Shown here: positions 26,919 to 38,700 of the stretch, one piece after another
How the letters are laid out: the number at the start of each line of letters is the position of its first letter
How positions within the stretch are numbered: position 1 is the stretch's first letter
Assembly: GCA_008921705.1 (NCBI GenBank)
Contig: VFFE01007653.1
Coordinates: 531,058-595,057, forward strand
From: Burhinus oedicnemus
Taxonomy: Eukaryota; Chordata; Aves; Charadriiformes; Burhinidae
Length of the DNA: 64,000 nt
Reading direction: 5' to 3'
Translations under genes and position numbers: made by a program
Notes under the pieces: model-generated
The model's database searches: none
Told to the model about the DNA's origin: nothing
What the model saw: only the letters and a program-made list of their open reading frames with translations

Positions 26919-26983
26919 ATGAGCATTGTTATGAAGCCAAGATCCCGATCTACCAGCTCCTTAAGGACTGCCGACGCAATGTG
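26919..26983 (+). CDS. PDE4D: PDE4D alternative first coding exon, PDE4D9 isoform N-terminus
   Basis: This short exon encodes an isoform-specific N-terminus of cAMP-specific 3',5'-cyclic phosphodiesterase 4D. It reads MSIVMKPRSRSTSSLR, then TADAM, then two bases (TG) of a split Cys codon. From memory, mammalian PDE4D9 begins MSIIMKPRSRSTSSLR and ends TAEAVC, so only three conservative changes are seen: I4V, E19D and V21M. A splice donor, GTAACG, follows directly at 26984. The TG joins the T at 57048 to give Cys, then FDVDNGT, which is the known D9-UCR1 junction. An in-frame TGA lies 30 bp upstream of the ATG. In this enzyme family the unique N-termini direct localisation and partner binding, while catalysis resides in downstream exons outside this window. 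The basic Arg/Ser-rich peptide has no membrane segment. A gene finder would probably miss it because only 21 complete codons are present. Confidence 0.93.
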
Positions 26984-26989
26984 GTAACG
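26984..26989 (+). other. PDE4D: Splice donor of the PDE4D9 exon
   Basis: GTAACG directly follows the last two coding bases (TG). It is a valid GT donor, though weaker than GTAAGT because position +5 is C followed by G. The phase matches the acceptor at 57047/57048. Confidence 0.85.
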
Positions 26990-28559
26990 TGTTTCTTTCA
27001 AACTCCCCTTCCTATTATGACACACAGACTTGTCCCAAGAAAGTCACAGGGTTTAATTTTGACTTAGTAGATTTTGCATGCCTATTGAAGATGTTCAGCT
27101 GCTGAGTTTCACAATTAATATTAAGAAACAAAATTATTTATCTTTTTCTTGTACAATACTTTGTGTAGGATTTTTAAAATGAGAACCCATTACATACGTT
27201 TTTTTAACCCATTACATACTTTTTCCCCATTCAGTAGTCATGTTCAGTCCTTGCACTTACAGGTACCTTCTGAAAATCTTCAATAGGTTTATTTCAGGAA
27301 CAAAGTTATAATACAAAGTTTGCAGTTCTGGAGGCTGGAGGGTAAAATAAAGCTATAGTTTGCTTGAGCTTATTTTGGGATACTTACATATAGTTTTGCT
27401 GCATAAATAGTCTGACTGGTAGAGGTAAGTGTCCTGGGAGGAGACAGACTTTATAGTGGCATGTGTGAGACTCTGCTGTGTTATGCTTCATGAGTTTCCC
27501 CTCCTCTCAGAGGCTCAGAGCAGTAGAAGCAGACTGTAATAGTGATCTGTGTGTATGATTTTCTTGCAGATTTTTCAGTTAGCAATTGGCAAATGTCTGT
27601 CTTTTGATTGATTATTTTTTCTTGTGAGAACTTTGTGCTTTATATAGCTTAATAGGCACCAACAGGACAGGTTTCTATTAGGTATGTGAAATAAATTCCT
27701 CCTTCTTTTTTAATGTCTCCCACATTTATTTCCTCTCTCTGTGTTTTCAATAAAACCACCATCATTTTAATAAATACATAATAGACTAATTGTTCAGGGC
27801 TATATTTAACTGGTATAAAATTATGTATTTTTAAATATAGCCTTTGTTTAGAAATAAATGGCTGTTGTGTTACTGTGGGATAGACTAGTAACTAAATACA
27901 TTTCTTTGTGAGTAAATATATCAAGTTAATTGAATATTAGCCTATTAAAAACTTTATGTTTCAAATAGTCTTGGTTCTGAGTTAACGCCATGTCAGTACG
28001 ACCATTAAAGCAGTTAGTAATTTTTTCCAGTTATCCTGTACTAAAACCATTTTGTATTAGAAGAAAATGAAATAACTACACTACTCAAGCTGAAAAGTAG
28101 TCCCAGTTGTTCTCCAAAACTGCTAAGAGTTTTGCTGAAATAGCTGCAGTAAGTTGTGGCTCTATATCTTTATTAAAATGTAATAAAGTAATACAATGTC
28201 AATGAACTATATATTGTTAAAGTGTTACACTGTGCAGGGTGTATCCAAGGCAGTGAGCTAAAACATACATACCTTAATTATTACGTACAACTGTGCAAAT
28301 AAATCAGTATCTTTCTATCTAATTCTTCTGCCTTTCAATTATTTATTTTTTGACTGCTTCCATTGATTCTTGCAGGAAAAAGAGAAATCATTTCAAAGAA
28401 AAATTTCCTTGTAGCGGATACATGCAGGCTGATTTGACCACCGAGTATTCTGTCTAAAATACCTGCCTGCCTCCCTTTTGTTGCCAATGCCTTTAGTTAT
28501 AACATTGATCTGTTAGGCGAGAATACCTGTTCTGCTAATTGTGAATTGGGAGTCCTCTG
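26990..28559 (+). other. PDE4D: PDE4D D9-UCR1 intron, segment 1 (no gene seen)
   Basis: AT-rich intron directly downstream of the D9 donor. ACCCATTACATAC is repeated within 35 bp around 27185-27220. No exon, RNA gene or identifiable transposon is apparent. Confidence 0.5.
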
Positions 28560-29025
28560 CTACCCTGTTGTTTGGAAACACTACATGAGCTCGGAGGTGG
28601 CTCTGGGGGAGACCTTTGGAGGCTGAGTAGACAAGGTGCATGCTGTTCTCTAGCAGTGTGGAGTGAAGCCAGACAAGCCTTGCCCCAGCCAGAGACCAGA
28701 GGGAAACTGGAGTGCAGAGGGAGGAGAGAAGGGGAGGGAGCTGCTGGCCGCTCCGCACGGAGCTCAGCTCCCGGCTGCCTCCGGGGAGGTGGCAGCTCCG
28801 GCCAGCTCACCCTACCCACAACGCCCAACCAAGCAAACTTCACCGTGGGCCCAAGCAGGACCGGTTTCCAGATTGCCTGCAGGACTTTGGTTGGTGTTCT
28901 TAATCACCAGACTCAGGAGCCTGTGGGTTTGTCAGCGCTGCTCCCTGCAGTTCTGTGCGACAGAACAGCAACACTACAGTCTTGCCACGTTATTAAACAG
29001 CACCAAAATGCTTAGGGGCAAGTAA
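28560..29025 (+). promoter_or_regulatory. GC-rich CpG-bearing block, candidate regulatory element or alternative first exon
   Basis: This block stands out from the AT-rich intron by its high GC content. Seven CpG dinucleotides fall between about 28748 and 28822, where the neighbouring sequence has very few. Several overlapping frames are open on both strands, as GC-rich non-coding DNA often allows, so openness alone is weak evidence. One plus-strand frame, opening at ATG 28663, reaches a GTAACA donor-like site at 29022 after 119 codons plus two bases. That phase would join UCR1 in frame. The predicted peptide resembles no PDE4D N-terminus that I know. A CpG-bearing promoter or enhancer is at least as likely. 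Function is inferred, not shown. Confidence 0.35.
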
Positions 29026-31944
29026 CATGATGAAGTCAGGAGAACTGATGGATGTTCAGGCAAGGAGGCAGGGAGAGCTACAGCATGTAATTCTCCTTTC
29101 TTTATCTGTTAACATAGCAATCCTGCTGTGTGTTGGAGGAGTAGGAGTGACTGGGGGGAAGGAGAAGATGGAAGAATGTGACAAGAAAAGCCACAGGGGA
29201 GTTTGTGGGTCCCAGGAGCACAGGGACTGAGTGACAGGGTTGTACTGAAGTATGGATATTCCTCTTGCAAGGGTTTGAGAGAAATGGTCCCAGTATGTCC
29301 TCGCATTGCAGTTTCCCATGGGAACAAAGTTCCCATGAAGAACAGAAACCAGGCTCCCAACGTGGAGAGACCTGTGAGAAATGGAAGAGTCTTAGAGACA
29401 AGGCAGACAAACCTCTGCTCTTGCTTCCCTGAAATCACAGTCACCCACTATCCAAAAGTTGCAATAACTCAGGGTACGTGCTAAAAGCATCATGCTATTC
29501 GCAGTATCAATTTTACAAAGCACCCACTGGTAGTGGGCAGAGGTGCACCAGCTGGCTTTGAGGAGGTGCAGGTGAGCCCAGGCTGTGCTGGTGCTTCCCC
29601 TTGTAAAGTTGGCTCGGTCAGGGCTGGCTGCTGCTTAGCATTGACAGTGGAGTCTTTAGGCAAACCTTCTCTTTCTGATGCACCTTGGAAAATTTCTCAT
29701 GATGTTATAGTGACTGAAGTAAAAGCAGATCATTGGTATTTAAGCAAAAATAGGAAGGTGACTTCTTTAAGGATTACCTGTTAAGTTAATGCTGCTCAAT
29801 TCTATCACTCATTCCTAACTTCAGGATGTGATAGTGAAGTGTGGTTGTGAATCAAAACATTTCTGAAGTATAGTCTAGAAGGGATAAACAATGATACAGA
29901 CTTTTCAGTGAATTGACTTGTCTTGTTATTCCTAAGAAGAAATAACAAGGTAGTGAGGAAACTCACTGTAAGGTAAAACCTTGGCTGGGACAGGAGTACA
30001 TGTATTTAAATGACAATATGACTCCACTTTCTTGACTATTTGCCACTGAATGCTAGACCAGCACTGTTCACAGAAAATGTATTTCTGTTGGTTTCTTTTC
30101 TTTTGCAATGAAGGAAAAGTTTGAACTTATAAAAAAATACTATTTTGGAGTAAATGAATTAAAGTTTTGGAAGTTTAAGAGAGGAACTGATGGCAAGGCA
30201 AGTAAGCGGCCAGATTTGTTGGACAAGAGCTTACTGTCTGCAAAAGGTGCAGCTGATCAGATTTTAGACCGTCTTTATTTTTTCATGGTACAGATAATTA
30301 GCCCAAAGAGCTAATAAGCCACAGGAGTATTGTCAGCTTTTTGCCACAATCCTTTCTGCATGGTGTGTCTAGAGTTGATAGTTATCTGTTTACTTTGTGG
30401 GTTGGCCTTCCTCCGTCTTAGTTCATTTTTTGTAATGTATGCCAATTTGAACTTTCCTGTTTTTTGGAACTCAGGGCTGGCTGATCTGCAAAGGGCACTT
30501 CCCAACATCCCTGATACCCCTGAGAGCAAAGGCCTTCAATGATTCAGTCTGTGGTATTCTGTAGAGCAATGCATCTGTTCTTATTTAACTCCAGAAGTGG
30601 GTGATGTTGCTTGTCCGCAGTATCATGAAACTCAGTTGATTGGAAATTGCTGAAGGATGTAGTCGAGTATGACTTTCTCAGTCTATAACATATTTATAGA
30701 TAAGTGGAACAAAACTGATGTATTGGATGAGCTTTTCATGTCTGTACCCTTAATATGTAGAACACAATAGGGAATGGACACAAGAAAATGCTTGTGGCCT
30801 GACATCAGTGGATGCTGTTGTTTCTGGGGCAGAAGAGCTAGGACAGAAGAATGTGATGAGATCCAGCTGTGCTGACCTGAGGTAGCTACACTGGCTTCCA
30901 GACTTAAAGGTATCACAAAGGAGAACTCTGCCATGAGTGTGACCCAGTCTTTTGGTACCCATGTCAGGCAGGAGGAAGCTGTGGCTACATCACACTGCCT
31001 AGAGACTGGCCATCCCAAAACACTTCAGTTCCTTGGTTAATCGCTTGGTGCTAGCAATCCTATTGCCAGTATAAAGATGATGAATATATATAATAAATGC
31101 TATTGAATGAGTTGTATACCTCTAGGTTATTGGCATCAGACATATTTTTGAAGTAACTGCAGACTTTCAGACTGGGAATCCCAGTGCTGGCGATTTCGAG
31201 AGCAAGGGGTATTCCTTGAAGGAGTACTTGCCTACAGGGCAGAGAACAGTATGTAAATGTAACTGTGAATAATATTAACAGCATGCATACCACTTGGCTG
31301 TTGAAGAGTTAAGAGATTTTATTCCTGAACTGGATGAATCTTTTTTCCTTTCCAGTATTCCAGTTTATTTGTGGGAGGCAAGTGCCTGTTGCCATTGTTG
31401 GTGATATTGCCTGTCCCCTGTTGCCATAGTTTATGAAACTACTCTTGAAAAGAGGGTTGGGACCTCACATACTTTTAGTAGTGGAAGATGTTGAATACAG
31501 TCCATTGGGAGAGTTCAATGCAAGCTGCACAGCGTCCAGACTCATGGTGATGCTGGAGTACCAAATATAATGTGCAGAATTCGGGGATTTCTGAATGGTG
31601 AACAAAGCCTGCCAGCTAGAGATAACCTTTCCTGCATGAAGTCTGACTCTGATGGAATTCATAGGTGACTTCATTTAGCAAAATAGGCTTTCATAAGCAG
31701 TATGGGCCTCAAATCATGACAACCATAGAAATTTGAGGTGGCGTATGTGCTTTTATTTATTCTGCCAGTGTCAGTGCTAACGAGAAAGCCTGCATAGTCA
31801 GCATTGCACTGTTTTCCAGAATGTGATGTGTTAAATAGTGTTATTTTTACAAAATGAAACAGGAACAAATGCTATTTTCTCTAGTGAGTTAAGGGTGGAT
31901 TTTGAGGTGATCAAGTATTCTATTTTCTAGCAACATAGGACATG
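29026..31944 (+). other. PDE4D: PDE4D D9-UCR1 intron, segment 2 (no gene seen)
   Basis: Intron of moderate GC content around 29.0-29.7 kb, becoming AT-rich afterwards. Overlapping open frames of 60-110 codons occur on both strands at 29.0-29.5 kb. None has a recognisable domain or good splice-site support, so I read them as by-products of base composition spilling over from the adjacent GC-rich block. Confidence 0.45.
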
Positions 31945-32780
31945 TCCTACTGGGCCTGAGCAAAGGTCTACCTAACATAGTATTCTGTCTTCATCTGCAG
32001 CAACAGGAGAACATGAAAGCCTGGCCAATTTTTGCAGTCCATTCCCATCATATTGCCCAGTATCTACTAGTGTTGTATTAGGGATGTTACAGGGTTCATC
32101 CTTGCCAGTTCCCTTTATAATCCATCTAAGGGCCTGTTGCCCATGGATTTGTCTAATCTCTTTTTTGAATATGCTGACGCTGCCTTCCTCCACAGCCTTC
32201 TGACAACCTTTCTGACTATGTAGGAAAGCACTTTCTTTACCGTGCTTTAAAGTGTTGTCCTACTGGTTTTGGTGAGTGTCCCTTACTTCTGTCATTGTGG
32301 CATTTGGTGGAAGATTCTGCATTCACTTTATCCACCAACTTCATGATTTTGTAAAGCTCAGTCATAACTTCCTCAGTCTTTTCCTGTAAAAACTGAGTTG
32401 TAGACTTTTAGATTTTCCCAAAAAGGCTGCTGCCTCATCCCTTGATCATTTTAGCTGCCGTTCTTTGTATTTCCTCAAACACCACTGTGTCCTTGAAATA
32501 TAAAGGCCAGACTGCACACATTAGTCAAGACATGAACACACCAAGGTTTTTATACAGTGGTAAAATTATACCTGCTTTTTTTCTCAGTACTTTTGTTGAT
32601 GATACCAAGTATACTGTTAGCTTTTTTGACTGCCATTTCAAATTGAGCCAGTGATTTTAGAGAATTTTTACTATTTTTTCTTGCCAGTAATTTGGCATGG
32701 TCTCATCTCTGCATTTTTTTATAGCAGAAGTATTAGACTTGCCAATGTAAAATCCAGTTACTGTAACATGAATGGGATAA
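31945..32780 (-). mobile_element. Ancient degraded CR1/L3-like LINE copy, antisense
   Basis: The plus strand reads as the complement of an old CR1-superfamily LINE, with its 3' end at low coordinates. Recognisable blocks in order are a 3'-UTR-like CAAAGGTCTACCTAACATAG with TATTCTGTCTTC, then CCAGACTGCACACATTAGTC followed by CACCAAGGTTTTTATACAGT, then ACTGTTAGCTTTTTTGACTG with ATTGAGCCAGTG. This order and wording match, from memory, the antisense of CR1 elements widespread in turtles and birds. The copy is far more diverged than the other two CR1 copies in the window and has no surviving reading frame. Its borders are approximate, especially the high-coordinate end. Confidence 0.7.
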
Positions 32781-35700
32781 GAGCTTCCGTCTTGAAATAA
32801 CAAATGTTTTTTAAACAAACAAAAATATTGCACACCATGCCAAACAGAACAAATGGCAAAGTTTGACTCCAGCAAAGAAAGGGTACTTCCTCAGAGACGT
32901 TCTCTCTCAAGCTACCTCCAGAAGAACATACATAATATTCTTTCCTCACTGCATGCAAGCACACGGTGTAGTTCTGTGCCACTCGCTTTAGTGCACAAAC
33001 AATCCACTCTCAATTTTCCTGAAGATACAGTCTTGTCTTTACAGCACAGTTTGTTCTCACACCTTCTCCCTGTGCACATCTGTAGATTATCAGGTCATGG
33101 ACAAAGCTCCATCCAGTAACTGGTCCATGAGGCCAGTGGAGACAAGGCACTTCGGTGTCTATCCCTAGCATAACATAAGGGAGAGGGCAGCAAGCTTCAT
33201 GGAGATCTCACTTGACAGCTCAGCCTGAATGACCAAAAGCACGTTTACAGCTCTTTCAACTGAGGAGGTAGCCCAAATCTGGATCAAAGTTGAGATGCCT
33301 TGGTAGAAGTCCTCTCCCTTTTATTCCCTTCCATTACACCATGGCTGAACTAGTTTGTTGCATTTTTTTTCCAAGATAAAGGGCACCTTTTTTCCAACAC
33401 AATTTCCTGAGAAGCACAATTACAGTCTAAGGCGGAAAAGACAAGATTCAGCTCACCTAAAGATAGATGTCTGCCATACCTGAACTAGTAACCAAGAAAT
33501 ACTTGTTTTCAGGGTATGACTTACATCATGTATTTTAGACAACTGCCTCAGGAGGAGATGTGCTCTTGTCACTGATTTTATCAACAAAAGTTCCACTGAA
33601 TATAAGTAATACACATAAACAGAATTTAACTTGTATATGGGCAGCTGCAATATGCACATTTAACCAGATTAATTCTTTCTAATGCAACTGACTTAGCTTA
33701 TGCTGAATACATTCTTTAATATTTAGTATTTGTAGTATTTTAGTATTTGTATTTTATAATATAAGGAGTGTATTCGTATAACACAAGGGAAGTCCAATAC
33801 GGAATAGAATGTTTTGGAACACAGCAGCAAGAATAAACCAATGACTTCAGCTGAACGCAATGTTGAAAAACCTTGTGCTCAAAGTATGGTCGATTCACGT
33901 ACATGAAGTCACTAAGCAGTGATGTCATCATTCTAATGGCAGCAAAATGAGTCAACCTCATTACTGTGATTCCGATCAGATTTCAGCTATGGTGGGTTTT
34001 AATTCAGAGTAATAAGCACTAGAGCAGGTTTCTTAAGTCACGTTACAAAACACATGAGTAGGTTTCTGCAATCCTTTATTTGTTGACCTTGATGATACTG
34101 TGAAGACATGTGCATATATGACTTAGGTGCCTGACATGGCTATAGCATGATATGATCTTTTAAATATTTTTTCTTTCATTAAAAATTACGAAACATTTTC
34201 AAGCCTGTTATAGATAAAAAGACAGAACAGTGCACAGCTTTAGAAGCTAGATGGCAGAAACTGATTTCGCTCACCTGACCTTTGTTTCGAGAATTCAAGA
34301 AGCACAGGGAGGAACTTATGGCTTAAATTTGTTTCTTCTCCTTTTCATTTGCTTGTTTTATAACAGCACCTGATGGTGATATTTGACACTAATACACTCA
34401 AAACCTCAAGCACTAAGTCAAAAATACTTTTCTCTGTAGATATTTAACAAAGATTTTTCCCCTTCTATGAAAGTGTTAAGCATTAAAAAAAGGAAGATTT
34501 CTGCAGATGTATGAATAACTGTCTTTTTTTTGTCAGAGATCTCAAAATAAATTCAGCACAGATCAGTTGAAAAATTTCATTTCAGTAGTTTCATTACGCT
34601 TTGTTTCAATTTAATAATTTAAAATTATTCAAATCAACTGAATAAAAATTATATCAGACTAGAAAAGGTTTTATTTTGATGAAAAGAAGTTTTGATAATT
34701 CTGAAATTGATCCTTAAATTGCTTTTAATAATAATATTTTTTGTGTGTGAAAAGTTTCAGTTTTAGTGAAATTATGTTTAGTTACCGACATTTTGAAGAA
34801 ACTTCCATATGTAATTATATAAGACCCTACAAACAAATAGCTGTATAACATGTACCCATAAATGTTTCAAAGAAAGAAGGACATAGATGCTACGTACGAG
34901 GAGTGCAAGACAACATATGGCAAAGACTTCCACGTTGGTGCCAGCTGTGCTGCCCTGGTAGCTGGTGGGATGATGCTGCACCGAGGCCAGTTAGCCCTAT
35001 CCTACAGTGGCATGGCCATGCTGCTTCCTAAACCCCAATGACTAACTCCACATGCTGTCACACTACACCTCATAGCTGCTTCCCACATCCACCCACACAA
35101 ACATCAGGGCAGATTCCAGAAAGCACTTTTAGGAATTTTTTTCCAAGAAGTGTATATAGAGAAAAAACAGCCAGTCACTACAAAAGCTTCTTGGTTGTTG
35201 CTGCCCTGAGGCGGCCCCTACATGGCATCAGTTACATAAGACGATCTTCCTTCTTAGAGCTTTATATTCATAATCATCTTTATTGTCTCAGGAATTTCCA
35301 TATTTAGTGATCTGAAGCTTGTAAGCAGTGCTGTCATTTGACATGTGGTATTTCCTTGACTTACATCTGTTTTCCTCTTGTTATACCCCTGTACATTTGC
35401 CTTATTAACTGGGGTCCAACTCTGTAGCTGGTTTACTTTTACTTCCCCTCTTTTTTCTTTTGCGCTTTTTTGGTCTTCCTTATTTGCATTTGTCTTCCTT
35501 TCCAGCTGAGTTGGAAATAGCCTTCCTCATTTGAATATCATGACAATTTGCCTTTGCAAGACTGCAACAAGAGTTATTTTCATTATGTTAACTTCATTTC
35601 ATGAAAAAACCACCTACTTGGTTTCAGTTTTTGCCTTCAAAACTTCAAAACTTCCAGATATAAAATAAATATTTATACACATAAAACTGAGCAATTGCAT

Positions 35701-38700
35701 AATTGTGTTATTGCAGCTTTCATCCATCCTTGTTCAACCTCTCCTACACTGTTTTGCACCTTTATTGCTGTATCACAAATCCAGTTATTTTGTAAACAGC
35801 TTGATCCTTTTAGTTTATTTGCACTTTAGATGTGTGATGCCCGTTAAATTGGACAAGTGGGCTTTTGTGGACATGTATATATCTACATATAACATATCAT
35901 ACATGTTATATACTATAACCTGCACTTTCCTCTTTTGTATCTCTGTATTTTCCCAGTATGTCCAGTATGCTAGAAATTTGATTTAGCCCTCAAAAGTTAT
36001 GTTTCTTCATATCTAATGTGAGAAGCCACAGTGTGATAAAGCCTGTACTCCCTGTGGTGTGTATGACCAAATGAGGGTGCATCACACTTCTATAAGTGAC
36101 CCCTTTTGTCTTAACTATTTGTAGTCTTACTGCTATCATCTCATGCCATCCTAAGGTGTGTCTGAATTAAATTGTATGTGTAAATACTATTTTCTTTTTC
36201 CCATCCAACCTTTTGTTCAAGTCAAGTTTTTTTCATTCATAAAAATGTATCTGCTTCTACTATTTTCCACTTGGCATAGTTGCAGTAATATTTACATATA
36301 CCCAAGTCTTACAGTTATGTGAAATTCTCAGCTCTCACATTTAAAAATAAAAGATTTAATGATGACAGAAAAGGCTGTAAATTTGAATTAAAAGTTTCAA
36401 AAGTTAAAAGGTAAGAAAAAGCTCTGTTACTTGTTTTTAAAATCTCATAATTTTAAAGACAATCCTATCACCCATGCTTGTATAGTCAATAGAGGAAACA
36501 ACGTAGGTCTAGAGGGCTGTTCAGAAAATCAGGAGTGACATCCTAACACAGGCAGGTGCTCCCAGCTTTCTTCTGAGCCTCTCTCCAGGGACTGCTGGGG
36601 AGCCTGGCCTCCACGTTCAGACATCTGTGCAAATCTGTGCTGTAAATCCTCCCTGCATGATCTATAAACAAACATTTTTTCAAGTTTTGCCAAGTGATGT
36701 TGGCAACTTCTTAGAAAACAAAAGCCATCTTTTTGTTTTGTGTATTTATTTCTTACTCTTGATTCATGTGTATTATTTACTTTTCATGCTTTGCATGAAG
36801 ATGGTATGATAACGCCTTTATCTGCTGGGGTTGCAACGTGCATAGGAAAAAGGAAACACGGAGGAAGGACGTCTGATAGACTGAAATGCCATTTCACAAA
36901 TGCTAAATAGATCTCATCCAGTTCCTGTGTACAGTTTGTCATCATTTTTAGTCTGTTAAGTCTGAAACTGCATAAAATATTTGTTGGCAGGTATAGCCCC
37001 ATTTTGTGGACAGAAATACAACAGAGAAAAGATGAACATTCAAAAGGTAGCGGGCCTGCACTTGCAGTAAGAGTGTAAAACCACTATTTAAGTCAGCTGT
37101 CACGAACTCAGTAACGGTAAAATGGAACATGTTCACTTATGAGAAATGAAAATTTACAACAAATGAAAATGTCAAGTCACAAAAGAACAACAGTAACATC
37201 AGTACATCTGCTGGTAGATGTTCTGGTTATACTCATCAGCAGACGTTTTTCAGTAGTAGAGGCCATATTAGTCCCTTGTTTGCTGTTCTTGCATACTTTT
37301 TTTGGCTACCAGAAAGAAACATGCACAGAGTTACCCTGAGAAAGTCAGTAATGGAAAAGGGAAAAAAATGCCATACGTTCATTCGGACTGGAAATGGAAC
37401 TAAGGCCCTGGAGGGATCCCTTGCTGACGCTGGGGAACCAAATCCCCTTTTCCACCCACTTCCTTTGTAACACAAGTTTTCTTCTAAATGTGTTCAGTGA
37501 TGTGAAAGCAATTAGAAATGTACAAAGGACTGCTCCATTTAAGCATGCCTTTGTAAAGTACAGCTTGGAAACAGTTTGTAGATAGGCAGCTAGGCTGAAA
37601 GGGACATTTAGGGTCCAGTTGCTAGTGCTTCCATATGTGTTTCAGGTTTTCGTCATGCCTCCTTCAATTTCACATTACTTAAGTCTTAAAGCAGTACTGA
37701 ATTCTGAAGTTGAAATATCCTATAATTCTATAATAATTCAATTTCCTACTATTCTTCTTATCTCTTGCCAATCATTCAACCACCTGGATGTCAAACAATT
37801 CATGCAATACAAGCTGCTGTTTCAAATAGACTCTGCTCAGTCCATTCCTGGCATCTTGTTTACTTGGGAATAAATCTTCTGTTCATTTAAATTGAAGAAA
37901 CTCTATACCATAAATTAACAAAACGCTTATTTACAGTAGCAGACAATTGGATTTGGATAGCTTTTCCTTCCTGGCTCATAATCTGGCTCTTGTTCCTTTC
38001 TTCTCTAAATTTCTTTGGATTTATTTACCCTTTAGTACCCACTGTTTCACAGTTTATTTTTTCAGATTCTGAAAAAGTCAAAACAGACTTGATTGTGTTC
38101 TTTCTACAAAACAGGGCTGAAAAGAGGAATTGGGTGTGTGTCGGGAACTATTGTGATTTGTTTCTCTCCAGACTGGAAAAACAATGATGTTTCCCTGACT
38201 TCTTTTCTGTCTTTATTCTACAGTATAAACCTCTCTATGAATCAGATAATGAGATAGTGGACATGTGCCTTTTCTGTGACAATGAAAAAAACATTCTGCT
38301 TAAGTCGCTCTGGCTGCTCTTTGGTTTATGTCTTGCATAGTGAGCATTTTGGCTGTTTTGTCCACAAAGTATTCAGTACTGTAGATCCACTTTTACATCA
38401 CCTTTCATAATTTTCAGTTCTTTTCTTGTGCTTTAGCAAACAGACTTTTAAAATTTGAAATTTAATATTTCCCCCCCTCAACAGCTCATGATACACCAAA
38501 ACCTCCACTGTAAGTATCCCAACAAACAAAGTTTCCGTATTACTGCTCATTGTTCACTGCTCATTTTGATAGTTACTCTGTTAGCTCTGGATGACAGTCA
38601 GTGTCCAAAGAGCTGACTAGATTGTTACCTTCTCCCCCTCTTTATTATGTTTAAGCCCTGATTTGATACTTTTGTCTGTCTTAAATTGCTAGCAGTTCAA

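Noticed and set aside
26885..27067. 60-codon ORF overlapping the D9 exon
   Set aside because: It is in a different frame from the conserved MSIVMKPRSRS reading and crosses the splice donor.
28535..28843. Minus-strand ORFs in the GC-rich block
   Set aside because: GC-rich DNA leaves several frames open at once. They overlap plus-strand frames and resemble no known protein.
30870..31020. Possible L2-like fragment (GCTACACTGGCTTCCAG)
   Set aside because: The resemblance is limited to a few words, and no reading frame or neighbouring L2 blocks support it.
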